64,000 bases of DNA, taken from contig NZ_JAFMSS010000003.1 in the NCBI RefSeq assembly GCF_017916295.1, positions 186,001-250,000 of the forward strand, read 5' to 3'. Position 1 is the first letter of the stretch. Every line of letters begins with the position of its first letter. Position numbers and translations under genes: made by a program. The notes under the pieces are model-generated. The model saw only the letters and a program-made list of their open reading frames with translations. It was not told where the DNA came from and did no database searches. The stretch comes from Rubellimicrobium arenae. GTDB lineage: Bacteria; Pseudomonadota; Alphaproteobacteria; Rhodobacterales; Rhodobacteraceae. Below, one piece after another: positions 16,748-26,155 of the stretch.

Positions 16748-17289
16748 TCGTTCCTTTCCGCCTCGGCCAAAGCCGGGCGCAAGCGCGATTCGATGATGTC
16801 GGGGGTCAATGGGTTGGCCATGCGCGCGACGACGGTTCCGTCCCCCGCGACGACGAAGGTTTCGGGGACCCCGTAGACCCCCCAGTCGACCGCGAGCCGT
16901 CCGTCCGGATCCTGTCCCACGGCGGCATAGGGGTCGCCCAGTTCGTTGAGGAAGGCAACCGAGTGGTCCGGATCGTCCTTGTAGGCGATCCCGTATATGG
17001 GAATCCCCTCCTGGGCGAGGGCATCGAGGTTCGGCGCCTCGACGCGGCAGGGCGCGCACCAGGACGCGAAGAAGTTGACGAGCTTCACCTGTCCATCGGC
17101 CAGCACCGATGCATCGAGCGGCGTCAGCCCGGGCAAGGGCGCGCCCGAGAGGCCGGGTGCCGGTTGCCCCACGAGCGCAGACGGCAGCTCCTGCTCGCCG
17201 CTGCCGCTGAGCATCCCCGCGGCGAAAAGGCCAGCCATCGCGGCGAAGATGACGGGCGGAATCAGGACAAGGGGCGAGATCCTAGCCAT
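16744..17289 (-). CDS. ccmG: Cytochrome c maturation thioredoxin CcmG/DsbE
   Basis: CcmG is a membrane-anchored periplasmic thioredoxin that reduces apocytochrome c (or CcmH) before haem attachment. The 181-residue protein has one N-terminal membrane anchor (about residues 6-28), the active site WCAPC in NFFASWCAPCR, and the cis-proline region GVYGVPETFVV typical of CcmG. ATG at 17289 overlaps ccmD by 8 bp. It lies in the run secF-Mth938-ccmA-B-C-D-G. CcmE, CcmF and CcmH genes are absent from the window; ccmI is at 41 kb. Confidence 0.95.
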   Translation of the reverse strand: MARISPLVLIPPVIFAAMAGLFAAGMLSGSGEQELPSALVGQPAPGLSGAPLPGLTPLDASVLADGQVKLVNFFASWCAPCRVEAPNLDALAQEGIPIYGIAYKDDPDHSVAFLNELGDPYAAVGQDPDGRLAVDWGVYGVPETFVVAGDGTVVARMANPLTPDIIESRLRPALAEAERNE

Positions 17290-17434
17290 CGCGACCTCGC
17301 TCGATCCGGTCCATCTCGGCCTTGAGCCGCCGCCAGCGCCGCCAGCTCAGCCCCGTGAGGCCCAAAAGGAGCACCAGCGTGACCCCATAGGCCGACAAGA
17401 CCGTGACGGCGTACTTTCCCAGTTCCGGCATCAT
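17282..17434 (-). CDS. ccmD: Haem exporter protein CcmD
   Basis: CcmD is a tiny membrane protein that stabilises CcmABC and helps release holo-CcmE. The 50-residue product starts MMPELGKYAVTVLSAYGVTL, has one membrane helix (about 8-29) and a basic-acidic coiled tail beginning SWRRWRRLKAEMDRIE, as in the family. Its ATG overlaps the ccmC stop (ATGA) and its 3' end overlaps ccmG by 8 bp. Confidence 0.93.
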   Translation of the reverse strand: MMPELGKYAVTVLSAYGVTLVLLLGLTGLSWRRWRRLKAEMDRIERGRDG

Positions 17435-18165
17435 GCGAGCGCCCTTTGCGCCTGCCGCTCCAGCGCGCGCAGACGGCGGACCCGGATCTCGGTGCCCGTG
17501 CGCATCAGGACCAGCGCCACGAACAGCAGGATGAAGCCCGCGAGGCAGACCAGCAGCGGAAACCAGTATACGTCGGAGATGTTCTCCTTGGCGTCGAGCG
17601 ACAGGGTGGCCCCCTGGTGGAGCCCCTGGTTCCAGAACAGGACCGCATAGCGGGACAGGATCGCGAAGACGGAGCCCACGAGGCACAGGACCGAGGTCAG
17701 GTCCGCGGCCTGATCCGGGTCCGGGATCGCCTCCCACAGCGCGATGTAGCCCAGATAGAAGAGGAACAGGATCAGGAAGGAGGTCAGGCGCGGATCCCAG
17801 GCCCACCATGTCCCCCACATCGGCTGCCCCCAGACCGCGCCGGTGAACAGGGCGATCAGCGTCATGGTCATCCCGACCGGGGCCGCGGCCTTGGCGGCCA
17901 AGGCGCTGACGTGATGGCGGCGGATCAGCCAGATCAGCGAGGCCACGAGCATCATCGCCCAGGCGTTGATGGCCATCATGGCCGACGGCACGTGGACGTA
18001 GATGATCTTGACCGTCGAGCCGAAGCGATCGGCCTGCGGCGTCAGGAAGAAGCCCCAGACCAGCCCGACCAGAAGGCACAGCATCGCCCCGCCGAAGGCC
18101 CACGGAATCACCGGGGTCGTCGTGGCGATGAACTTCTTGGGGTTGGCGTATTCCCAGATCGACAT
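17431..18165 (-). CDS. ccmC: Haem ABC exporter permease CcmC
   Basis: CcmC delivers haem to the chaperone CcmE in the periplasm. The 244-residue protein has six hydrophobic segments, the tryptophan-rich WGTWWAWDPRLTS, and flanking haem-ligand histidines in YVHVPSA and GLHQGATLS. Start is ATG 18165 (MSIWEYANPKKF), preferred to an upstream in-frame codon that adds 12 atypical residues. It is 43 bp downstream of ccmB and overlaps ccmD. Confidence 0.96.
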   Translation of the reverse strand: MSIWEYANPKKFIATTTPVIPWAFGGAMLCLLVGLVWGFFLTPQADRFGSTVKIIYVHVPSAMMAINAWAMMLVASLIWLIRRHHVSALAAKAAAPVGMTMTLIALFTGAVWGQPMWGTWWAWDPRLTSFLILFLFYLGYIALWEAIPDPDQAADLTSVLCLVGSVFAILSRYAVLFWNQGLHQGATLSLDAKENISDVYWFPLLVCLAGFILLFVALVLMRTGTEIRVRRLRALERQAQRALA

Positions 18166-18208
18166 GGCCGTTCCAATAATCACTGACGGCCCTCGCCTCA
18201 ATGCCTGA

Positions 18209-18865
18209 TCAGCGTAGGTTGATCCTCAGCACCCCGCCTGCGGCGAAGGGCAGCAGCGCGAGGCTCCCGGCCGTGATGCCGGCCAGCATCAGCAGGGGCG
18301 TGGCGACCTCCAGGCCCTGGGCGCCGCGCCGCGCGGCCTCGGCCCCGAAGATGAGGGTCGGCACGTAGAGGGGCAGGACCAGGAGCGACAGAAGAAGGCC
18401 ACCGCGCCGGATGCCCACGGTGAGGGCCGCCCCGAACGTGCCGATCACCGACAGGGCCGGCGTCCCCAGCCCAAGGGTGAGCACGATCCAGGGATAGGCC
18501 GCCGGGTCGAGGTTCAGCAGCACGCCCAGGGGCGCCGCAGCCAGGGTGAGCGGCAGCCCGGTGGTCAGCCAGTGCGCCAGGGCCTTGGCCAGGGCCACCG
18601 CCTCGAGAGGCAGGGGCGAGGTCGCGATCAGCGGCAGGGCCCCATCCTCGTGGTCCAGGGCGAACTGGCGGTCGAGCGACAGGAGCGTGGCGAGCAGCGC
18701 CGCCACCCACAGGATGCCTGGGCCGATCCGGGACAGGATGTCCGACTCAGGCCCGACGCCGAACGGGACCAGGACCACCACGATCAGGAAGAACGCCAGG
18801 GAGAGTCCGAACCCGCCCCCGGCCCGGATGGCCAGACGGAGATCGCGGAGCAGGAGAGCCTTCAT
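18209..18865 (-). CDS. ccmB: Haem ABC exporter permease CcmB
   Basis: CcmB is the membrane subunit pairing with the CcmA ATPase in release of holo-CcmE. The 218-residue protein is almost entirely hydrophobic with six predicted helices; family features include FALDHEDGALPLIATSPLPLE and LPLYVPTLIFGAEA. ATG 18865 (MKALLLRDLRLAIRAGGG) gives the usual N terminus; an upstream in-frame start would add an Arg-rich stretch. It follows ccmA by 79 bp. Confidence 0.95.
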   Translation of the reverse strand: MKALLLRDLRLAIRAGGGFGLSLAFFLIVVVLVPFGVGPESDILSRIGPGILWVAALLATLLSLDRQFALDHEDGALPLIATSPLPLEAVALAKALAHWLTTGLPLTLAAAPLGVLLNLDPAAYPWIVLTLGLGTPALSVIGTFGAALTVGIRRGGLLLSLLVLPLYVPTLIFGAEAARRGAQGLEVATPLLMLAGITAGSLALLPFAAGGVLRINLR

Positions 18866-18944
18866 CGGTCCGTCCCGCTTCGGCCAGGTCCAGGCACGTC
18901 GTGGCGCCCTTCGACCCACCGCCTGAGGCTGTCACACCCGGTCG

Positions 18945-19565
18945 TCATAGGAACGCGGCGTCCGTGCCATGGCTGACCGCCGCCGGATCGGCGCGAAACC
19001 ACGCCAGGTCAAGCTCGGGCGCGTCGAGGCCCAGGGGAACATGCGTCGCGATCACGGCGATCCCACCTCTGCCGAGATGGCGCTCCCGCAGCCAGGCGGC
19101 AAACCGAGCCACCGATGCGGCATCGAGCGAGACGGTCGGCTCGTCCAGCAGCAGAACCTGCCGCCCGATCACGCCCAGCCGGGCCAGGCCGAGCCGCCGC
19201 GACTGCCCCGCCGACAGGGTTCCGGCCGGACGATCCTTGAGCGTTCGCAGGTCGAAGTCGTCCAGCACCTGATCGGCCCAGGGGCGGCCATACAGTGCGG
19301 CCCAGAAGCGCAGATTCTCGGTGACCGAGAGGGTGGCCTTGATGCCGTCGGCGTGGCTTGCATAAGCGGCGCTTTCGGGTGGCAGGTCGATCCGCCCCGC
19401 CAGCGGCGGCGCCAGGCCCGCCAGGACGCGCAGCAGCGTGGTCTTCCCTGCGCCGTTCGGTCCACGCAGCACAAGAGCATGGCCGGGGTCGACGGTGAAA
19501 CCGAGATCCGTCAGGACAGGCACCCCGCCCCGGGCGACGGCGAGTCCCTGGACCCGAAGCGTCAC
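18945..19565 (-). CDS. ccmA: Haem ABC exporter ATP-binding protein CcmA
   Basis: CcmA powers release of haem-loaded CcmE. The 206-residue protein has Walker A GPNGAGKTT, signature LSAGQSRR (canonical LSGGQ varied as in CcmA), Walker B LLLDEPTVSLD and switch histidine ATHVPL. It begins with GTG, which overlaps the stop of the preceding Mth938 gene as GTGA, so translation is coupled. Confidence 0.95.
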   Translation of the reverse strand: MTLRVQGLAVARGGVPVLTDLGFTVDPGHALVLRGPNGAGKTTLLRVLAGLAPPLAGRIDLPPESAAYASHADGIKATLSVTENLRFWAALYGRPWADQVLDDFDLRTLKDRPAGTLSAGQSRRLGLARLGVIGRQVLLLDEPTVSLDAASVARFAAWLRERHLGRGGIAVIATHVPLGLDAPELDLAWFRADPAAVSHGTDAAFL

Positions 19566-19918
19566 ACCGGGTTCAGCGCGATTCCGACGCGCCGACCTTC
19601 GGACAGCAGGACGTTGTAGGTCCGGCAGGCGGCGGGGGTGGGCATCGGCTCCACGGCGATCCCGGCATCCTCGACGACCGCCCGAAAGCCGACCGGAAGG
19701 TAGGCCATCTCGGCCCCCATCCCGACGAACAGGACATCGAGCCGCTTGCCCTCGGCGAGGATCAGGGCCGTGTCCTCGAAGCCGCGCCAGGTCCGGACGC
19801 CCGAGTCCGGCAGGATCAGCAGCGCCCCCTGGATCACCTGTCCGCCCACGCGGAAGAAACCGGGCCCGTAGCTGTCCACGGGCAAGGCATCGGGAAATCG
19901 CATCTCGTCGAACTGCAT
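19562..19918 (-). CDS. Mth938-like domain protein
   Basis: A 118-residue soluble protein starts MQFDEMRFPDALPVDSYGPG, with FFRVGGQVIQGALLILP, LFVGMGAEMAYLP and PTPAACRTYNVLLSEGRRV, matching the Mth938/NDUFAF3-like fold. The eukaryotic relative assists complex I assembly; the bacterial function is not settled. The stop overlaps the GTG of ccmA, and secF ends 5 bp upstream, so it sits between Sec and Ccm genes in one transcript. Confidence 0.9.
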   Translation of the reverse strand: MQFDEMRFPDALPVDSYGPGFFRVGGQVIQGALLILPDSGVRTWRGFEDTALILAEGKRLDVLFVGMGAEMAYLPVGFRAVVEDAGIAVEPMPTPAACRTYNVLLSEGRRVGIALNPV

Positions 19919-19922
19919 GGTC

Positions 19923-20894
19923 TCAGGCGTCGATGTCGGCGAATTTATTGCTCGAAACCTTCTTCGCCTGTTCGCCGCGCGGCAGGCCGATCCAGAGCAC
20001 GATGTTCTTGGCGACATAGACCGAGGAGTAGGTGCCGATGAACACGCCGAAGGTCATCGCGAAGATGAAGCCACGGATCACGTCGCCGCCGAAGATCAGC
20101 AGCGGAATGAGCGCGAGCAGCGTCGTGCCGCTGGTGACGAGGGTCCGGCCCAGCGTCTCGTTGACGGACAGGTTCATCACGTCGCGGAGCGGCATCGTCT
20201 TGAACTTGAGAAGGTTCTCGCGAAGTCGGTCGAACACGACCACCGTGTCGTTCACGGAATAGCCCAGGATGGTCAGCAGCGCCGCCACGATGGTCAGGTC
20301 GAACTTCAGCTGGAAGAGCGAGAAGACCCCCGCCGTGACCAGCACGTCATGGATCAGCGCGACCACGGTCCCCAGCGAGTACTGCCATTCGAACCGCATC
20401 CAGATGTACAGTCCGATCCCGAAGCAGGCCCCCGCAACCGACAGGAAGGCGGTGCGGACCAGTTCGCCCGAGACCTTCGGCCCGACGGATTCGACCGAAG
20501 GGAAGGTGATCGCCGGATCGATGGCCTTGAGGGCGTTCTCGACCGTAGCGATCGTTTCGGGCGTCACGGCCTCGACCCCCTCCTGGGCGGCGATCCGCAC
20601 CTGCGCCACGTGCTGGTCGGCGCGGAAGGTCGGGTCGAACACTTCGGTGATAGTGACGTCGCCCAGACCGAGACCATCGAGGGCGTCGCGATAGGCGGCC
20701 ACGTCCACCGGAGCCGTCGATTCGGTGCGGATGGTGGTCCCGCCCTTGAAGTCGATCCCGAAGTTGAACCCCATCGTGGCGATCAGCACGATCGAGGCCA
20801 CCATCATGACCGCGGACAGCCCGAAGGTGATCCACTGGAGGCGGAAGAAGTCGATATTGGTCTTTTCCGGCGCGAGCCGCAGTCGCCATGCCAT
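19923..20894 (-). CDS. secF: Protein translocase subunit SecF
   Basis: SecF with SecD uses the proton gradient to pull exported proteins through SecYEG. The 323-residue protein has six membrane segments, the first periplasmic motif FGIDFKGGT, and the membrane motif region GYSVNDTVVVFDRLREN. ATG at 20894 begins MAWRLRLAPEKTNIDFF. It follows secD by 12 bp. Confidence 0.97.
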   Translation of the reverse strand: MAWRLRLAPEKTNIDFFRLQWITFGLSAVMMVASIVLIATMGFNFGIDFKGGTTIRTESTAPVDVAAYRDALDGLGLGDVTITEVFDPTFRADQHVAQVRIAAQEGVEAVTPETIATVENALKAIDPAITFPSVESVGPKVSGELVRTAFLSVAGACFGIGLYIWMRFEWQYSLGTVVALIHDVLVTAGVFSLFQLKFDLTIVAALLTILGYSVNDTVVVFDRLRENLLKFKTMPLRDVMNLSVNETLGRTLVTSGTTLLALIPLLIFGGDVIRGFIFAMTFGVFIGTYSSVYVAKNIVLWIGLPRGEQAKKVSSNKFADIDA

Positions 20895-20906
20895 GACAGG
20901 GCCTCC

Positions 20907-22568
20907 TTACACGACGATGGTCTTGGGTCTGGTCCGGGCGAACCAGAGGGCGATCAGGACGCGCGACACGTAGACGCCGGTGATCATGGTCGTCACCACG
21001 CCCATGGCAAGCGTCACCGCAAAGCCGCGCACCGTACCAGTGCCGACGAAGAACATGATGGCGGCGATGATGAAGGTGGTGACGTTGGCGTCCAGAATCG
21101 CGGAGAACGCCTTGTCGAAGCCTTCCTGGACCGCCTTGACCGGCGAGGCGCCGCGACGCAGTTCTTCCCGCATCCGTTCGTAGATCAGGACGTTGGCGTC
21201 CACCGCCTGCCCCATCGTCAGCACGATCCCCGCGATGCCGGGCAGCGTGAGCGTCGCGCCCAAAAGCGACAGCGAGGCGAAGATCATCACGATGTTGATG
21301 GCCAGCGCCACGCAGGCGATCGCGCCAAAGACGCCATAGGAGGCGATCATGAACAGGACCACCATCACGGCCGCGGCATAGGCCGCGTTCTTGCCGGCCT
21401 GGATCGAGTCGGCGCCCAGCTCGGGACCGATGGTCCGTTCCTCGAGGAAGGTCAGCTCGGCCGGAAGGGCGCCGGCCCGCAGGAGAACGGCCAGATCGGT
21501 CGATTCCTCGGGCGTGAACTGGCCGGTGATGATGCCGGACCCGCCGGGAATGGCGCTCTGGATGACCGGGGCCGAGATGACCTCGTTGTCGAGCACGATG
21601 GCGAAGGGCTCGCCGATATGGGCGCCGGTGTATTCGCCGAAGGCCCGCGCGCCCTGGGGATCGAAGCGGAAGCTCACGGCCGGACGGCCATTCTGGTCAA
21701 AGGTCGGCTGGGCGTCGGTCAGATCCTCGCCCGTGACGACGGCGGCGCGGTCGAGGATGTAGTAGACCCCGGGCTCGTCTACCGAGGGCACGAGGATGTT
21801 CCCCGCGCCGGGGTCGGCATCCTTGTTCGACGTGCGCTGCACCACGGGCTGGAAGGTCAGCTGCGCCGTGGTGCCGATGATGTCCTTGACCTCCTGCGCC
21901 GAGCCGACGCCCGGAACCTGGACCAGGATGCGGTCGGCCCCCTGGCGCAGGATCGTGGGCTCGCGGGTGCCGACCTCGTCGATCCGGCGGCGCACGATCT
22001 CGAGTGCCTGCTGCACCGTCCGGTCGTCCGTCGCGGCGCGTTCGGCCTCGGACAGGTTCACGATCAGCAGATCGTTCTGCGCCCGCACCTCGATGTCGGA
22101 GCTGCCGCCGCCCGACAGGCTGGCCACCGGTCGGGCGAGCCCGCGCACGATCTCGAGCGCGCGGGCGGCGCCCTCGGGCTTGGAGATGCGGACGTGAAGC
22201 TCGGAGGGGGGGCCATCCTCGCGGGTCACGAAGCCCACGGTGTCACGATCGGCCGCAAGGGCGTCGCGGATCACGGGCCAGAGCGAATCCATGCGCGAGG
22301 CGTAGACGTCGGACACCTGCACCTCGGCGAGAAGGTGCGCCCCGCCACGCAGGTCGAGGCCCAGGTTGATGAGGCCGGAGGGCAGCCAGGACGGCCAGAG
22401 CCCAGCGTCGGCTTCGAGTTCGGGGCTCGTCAGCCCTTGCGCGATCGAGGCCCTGGCGTCGTTCGCCACCTCGACACGGCCATAGAACATGTTGGGCAGC
22501 GCCAGGAGGATCGCCGCCACCGTGGCCAGGGCTACGAGCAGCCGCTGCCAAAGGGGGATGAAGATCAT
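20907..22568 (-). CDS. secD: Protein translocase subunit SecD
   Basis: This is the larger partner of SecF. The 553-residue protein has an N-terminal membrane helix, the large periplasmic P1 region opened by NLGLDLRGGAHLL, and five C-terminal helices including GIVLTMGQAVDANVLIYERMREE, which carries the conserved Asp. ATG at 22568 is 1 bp from the yajC stop, implying coupled translation. Confidence 0.97.
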   Translation of the reverse strand: MIFIPLWQRLLVALATVAAILLALPNMFYGRVEVANDARASIAQGLTSPELEADAGLWPSWLPSGLINLGLDLRGGAHLLAEVQVSDVYASRMDSLWPVIRDALAADRDTVGFVTREDGPPSELHVRISKPEGAARALEIVRGLARPVASLSGGGSSDIEVRAQNDLLIVNLSEAERAATDDRTVQQALEIVRRRIDEVGTREPTILRQGADRILVQVPGVGSAQEVKDIIGTTAQLTFQPVVQRTSNKDADPGAGNILVPSVDEPGVYYILDRAAVVTGEDLTDAQPTFDQNGRPAVSFRFDPQGARAFGEYTGAHIGEPFAIVLDNEVISAPVIQSAIPGGSGIITGQFTPEESTDLAVLLRAGALPAELTFLEERTIGPELGADSIQAGKNAAYAAAVMVVLFMIASYGVFGAIACVALAINIVMIFASLSLLGATLTLPGIAGIVLTMGQAVDANVLIYERMREELRRGASPVKAVQEGFDKAFSAILDANVTTFIIAAIMFFVGTGTVRGFAVTLAMGVVTTMITGVYVSRVLIALWFARTRPKTIVV

Positions 22569-22569
22569 G

Positions 22570-22854
22570 TCAGGCTTTCGCCGGCTCGGTCTTGCTGAGC
22601 ACGCTTTGGATGGTGTTGCGGACGACGCGGACGTTCACGCCGGGGGCGATCTCGACCTCGATCTCGTTCTCGGTGTCCTTGACCTTGGTGACGCGGCCGA
22701 TCAGCCCGCCCGAGGTCACGATCTGGTCGCCCCGGCGCAGGGCCGCGACCATGGCCTGGTGATCCTTCAGCTTCTTCTGCTGCGGGCGGATCAGCAGGAA
22801 ATACATGATAAGGAAGACGAGGATCAGCGGAACGAGGGATGCGATGCCTTCCAT
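22570..22854 (-). CDS. yajC: Preprotein translocase subunit YajC
   Basis: YajC is a single-pass accessory of SecDF. The 94-residue protein starts MEGIASLVPLILVFLIMYFL, followed by the family signature RPQQKKLKDH and the cytoplasmic GDQIVTSGGLIGRV. It is the first gene of the minus-strand run to manB; serS diverges 208 bp away. Confidence 0.97.
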   Translation of the reverse strand: MEGIASLVPLILVFLIMYFLLIRPQQKKLKDHQAMVAALRRGDQIVTSGGLIGRVTKVKDTENEIEVEIAPGVNVRVVRNTIQSVLSKTEPAKA

Positions 22855-23062
22855 GGCGGTCCTTTGGATTGCGGACGGGGGAAGGGCCCCCCTGAAAAGT
22901 CGCGGCAACATAGGGGCGGACCCCCCGCTTGTCCACCGCACCAAGGCGTGAGGGGCCGGGTGGTGCGCCGATGGGACGCGGGGGGCGGTCCGCCGCGCCT
23001 CCCCTTCCCCCCATCTCCCCGATCCGGCATAGGGAGGCGGACCATCCGAGGGGACGAGGCCC

Positions 23063-24355
23063 ATGCACGACATCCGCGCCATCCGTGAGAATCCGGCCGC
23101 CTTTGATGCGGCCCTGTCGCGTCGCGGCCTGTCCCCGGTATCTCCGGCGATCCTGGCCCTGGACGAGGCCCGCCGCGCCCGGATCCTGGAGGCCGAGACA
23201 GCGCAGGCCGACCAGAACCGCGCCTCCAAGGAGGTCGGAGCCGCCAAGGCCCGGGGTGACCAAGCCGAGTTCGAGCGGCTTCGCGCCCTCGTGGCCGAGA
23301 AGAAGGCCGAGGTCGCGCGTCTGACGGAGGACGCCAAGCAGAAGGACCGCGAGCTGGAGGACATGCTCCTGCTCGTGCCCAACCTGCCCTACCCCGACGT
23401 GCCCGATGGCGCCGACGAATCCGACAACGTCGAGATCCGCCGCTGGGGCACGCCGCGCGCGTTCTCCTTCGCCCCGCGGGAGCACTTCGATCTTCCCGCT
23501 GCGAAGCCCGGCATGGACTTCGAGACCGCGGCCAAGCTTTCGGGCACCCGATTCGTCCTGCTGTCGGGCGCAATGGCGCGGCTCCAGCGGGCGCTCGCGC
23601 AGTTCATGCTCGACCTCCATGTCGAGGAGCATGGGCTGGCCGAGACCTGGACACCGGTGCTCGTGAAGCCCGAGATGATGGTCGGGACCGGTCAGCTTCC
23701 GAAGTTCGGCGAGGATTCCTACCAGACCACCAACGGCTGGTGGCTGGTTCCCACGGCCGAGGTGACGCTGACCAACATCGTGAACGATTGCATCCTCGAC
23801 GAAGGCGACCTGCCCCGCCGCTACGTCGCGCATACGCAGTGTTTCCGATCCGAGGCCGGCAGCGCCGGTCGGGACACATCGGGCATGCTCCGCCAGCACC
23901 AGTTCGAGAAGGTGGAGATGGTCTCGGTGACCCGGCCCGAGGAATCGGACGCCGAGCACGCCCGCATGACCCGGTGCGCGGAAACGGTGCTGGAGCGACT
24001 TGGGCTGCCCTATCGCACCGTCGTCCTTTGCGCCGGCGACATGGGCGCGGGCGCGCGCCGCACGCATGATCTGGAAGTCTGGCTACCGGGGCAGAACAAG
24101 TATCGCGAAATCAGTTCGGTTTCGACCTGCGGGGACTACCAGGCCCGTCGCATGAACGCCCGCTACCGCCCGCAGGACGGGGGCAAGCCGCAGTTCGTGC
24201 ATACCCTGAACGGCTCGGGCCTTGCGGTCGGGCGCACGCTGATCGCCGTGCTCGAGAACGGGCAGGACGAGGATGGGTCCGTGTCCCTTCCCGAGGCGCT
24301 GTGGCCCTATCTGCGGGGTGCAACCCGGATCACGGCAACCGGCACGCTGGCCTGA
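23063..24355 (+). CDS. serS: Serine-tRNA ligase
   Basis: This class II synthetase charges tRNA-Ser and tRNA-Sec. The 430-residue protein has the N-terminal coiled-coil arm (about 30-110, rich in Lys/Glu/Ala), motif 2 with FRSEAGSAGRDTSGMLRQHQ and motif 3 GSGLAVGRTLIAVLEN. ATG 23063 follows GGGGACGAGG. It is divergent from yajC and convergent with der. Confidence 0.98.
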   Translation: MHDIRAIRENPAAFDAALSRRGLSPVSPAILALDEARRARILEAETAQADQNRASKEVGAAKARGDQAEFERLRALVAEKKAEVARLTEDAKQKDRELEDMLLLVPNLPYPDVPDGADESDNVEIRRWGTPRAFSFAPREHFDLPAAKPGMDFETAAKLSGTRFVLLSGAMARLQRALAQFMLDLHVEEHGLAETWTPVLVKPEMMVGTGQLPKFGEDSYQTTNGWWLVPTAEVTLTNIVNDCILDEGDLPRRYVAHTQCFRSEAGSAGRDTSGMLRQHQFEKVEMVSVTRPEESDAEHARMTRCAETVLERLGLPYRTVVLCAGDMGAGARRTHDLEVWLPGQNKYREISSVSTCGDYQARRMNARYRPQDGGKPQFVHTLNGSGLAVGRTLIAVLENGQDEDGSVSLPEALWPYLRGATRITATGTLA

Positions 24356-24658
24356 GGGCGGGTCTTCGGCCCAAGGCGGCGGTCCGCGGGTGAGGCTCGG
24401 GCGCCCGGCTCGCGGGCGATGCTGGCCGGGGCGTGGTCCTTGACTGCGGCGATGCGCCCGGATGGCGGCGCGGGGCGCCAGATCCTTGGCGGTCTTGCCC
24501 CGGGCCGCGGGATTGGCCGACTCCCTAACGGATCGGGGTATCTCCCGACACCCACGGGCAGACCCCGCCGGAACGGCGTTGCTGATGCGACGTCGGGGCC
24601 GGCTGAGACGAACCTGTGCCCCAGACCCATCCTGTCGCCGCCGACGGCCGAGGCCCGA
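24356..24658. other. Convergent spacer serS/der
   Basis: About 300 bp with several short GC-rich inverted repeats (for example around GGGCGCCC near 24401) but no clear terminator with a T run and no reading frame with a ribosome site. I see nothing else here. Confidence 0.4.
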
Positions 24659-26146
24659 TCAGGGCCGTTCGTTCTTCAGGTGCTTGGTCAGGGCCGTCAC
24701 CCGCGGCGCCTTTCGGCCCTTGAACGGGTTCTTTTCGGACCGGTCCCGCAGCAACAGGCGGATCGGCGTTCCGTCCAGGTCGAAGGCGCCCCGCAACCCG
24801 TTGACCAAATAGCGTTCGTAGCTCGCCGGAACCTCGTCTGGATGGGTGGACATGATCACGAAGGCCGGCGGCCGGGTCTTCACCTGTGTCATGTAGCGCA
24901 TCCGGATCCGGCGCCCGCCAGGGGCTGGCGGCGGGTGCGCTTCGGTCATGCCCATGAGCCAGCGGTTCAGCTGCGCGGTCGAGATGCGACGGTTCCATAC
25001 TTCATGGGCGCGGAGGATCGCCGCGTGCAGACGGTCGAGCCCACGTCCGGTCCGGGCCGAGACGGTGACGAGAGGCGCCCCCCGGAGCTGGGGCAGCAAC
25101 CGCTCGAACGCCTCCTTGAGCGCCTGGAGCCGGGCTTCGCGGTCGGATGCGAGATCCCATTTGTTCACCGCGATGACGACCGCCCGACCCTCCCGTTCGG
25201 CGAGGTCGGCAATGCGGAGATCCTGCTGCTCGAACGGGGTATCGACGTCCAGGAGGACCACGACGACCTCGGCAAAGCGCACGGCGCGGAGGCCGTCCGA
25301 TACGGAGAGCTTCTCCAGCTTGTCCTGCACCTTCGCCCGCTTGCGCATGCCGGCGGTGTCGAAGATGCGGACCGGGGTTCCCTCCCAGGTGGTCGGGATC
25401 GAAATCGCGTCGCGGGTGATTCCGGCCTCGGGTCCCGTCAGGAGCCGCTCCTCGCCGAGGATCTGGTTGATCAGGGTGCTCTTGCCCGCGTTGGGCCGGC
25501 CGACCACGGCGATCTGGAGGGGCCGCTTCTCGGTCGGCCGCCAGTCCTCGGAAGGCGCACCCTCGTCCTCGTCGGTCTCCTCACCGGACCAGCCCAGGTC
25601 GACATCCGTCTCGGGGGCCAGCTCGGCGGCTTCGGCCTCGCGCGCCTCGAATTCGTCGGCGATCGGCATCAGGGCTGAAAGAAGGTCTTCCATGCCTTCG
25701 CCATGTTCGCCGGACAGGCGGATCGGCTCGCCCAGGCCCAAGGAGAAGGCTTCGAGGTAGCCCCCTTCGCCGGCCCGTCCTTCCGCCTTGTTGGCGGCGA
25801 GAATCACATGCGCGTTCTTGCGGCGCAGGATATCGGCGAACACCTCATCGGTCGGGGTGACGCCCTGGCGCGCGTCGATCAGGAACAGGCAGACGTCGGC
25901 CTCTTCCACGGCGCGCTCCGTCAGGCGGCGCATGCGCCCCTGGAGGGAGTCGTCGGTGGCCTGTTCCAGCCCGGCGCTGTCGATGACGGTGAAGCGCAGC
26001 GGCCCCAGCCGGGCCTGCCCTTCCCGCAGGTCGCGCGTGACCCCCGGCTGGTCGTCCACCAGCGCAAGCTTCTTGCCCACGAGGCGGTTGAACAGGGTGG
26101 ACTTGCCCACGTTGGGGCGCCCGACGATGGCGAGCGTGAAACTCAT
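24659..26146 (-). CDS. der: Ribosome biogenesis GTPase Der (EngA)
   Basis: Der has two tandem GTPase domains and a KH-like domain and acts in 50S assembly. The 495-residue protein shows GRPNVGKST near residue 9 and DQPGVTRD in the first domain, then GRPNAGKST near residue 215, DTAGMRKRAK and NKWD in the second. The first-domain guanine motif reads ANKAEG, as often in Der. The inter-domain linker is acidic (many Asp/Glu at about 180-205). The bamB-like gene ends 9 bp upstream on the same strand, the common bamB-der neighbourhood. Confidence 0.97.
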   Translation of the reverse strand: MSFTLAIVGRPNVGKSTLFNRLVGKKLALVDDQPGVTRDLREGQARLGPLRFTVIDSAGLEQATDDSLQGRMRRLTERAVEEADVCLFLIDARQGVTPTDEVFADILRRKNAHVILAANKAEGRAGEGGYLEAFSLGLGEPIRLSGEHGEGMEDLLSALMPIADEFEAREAEAAELAPETDVDLGWSGEETDEDEGAPSEDWRPTEKRPLQIAVVGRPNAGKSTLINQILGEERLLTGPEAGITRDAISIPTTWEGTPVRIFDTAGMRKRAKVQDKLEKLSVSDGLRAVRFAEVVVVLLDVDTPFEQQDLRIADLAEREGRAVVIAVNKWDLASDREARLQALKEAFERLLPQLRGAPLVTVSARTGRGLDRLHAAILRAHEVWNRRISTAQLNRWLMGMTEAHPPPAPGGRRIRMRYMTQVKTRPPAFVIMSTHPDEVPASYERYLVNGLRGAFDLDGTPIRLLLRDRSEKNPFKGRKAPRVTALTKHLKNERP

Positions 26147-26155
26147 GCGAGGTCC

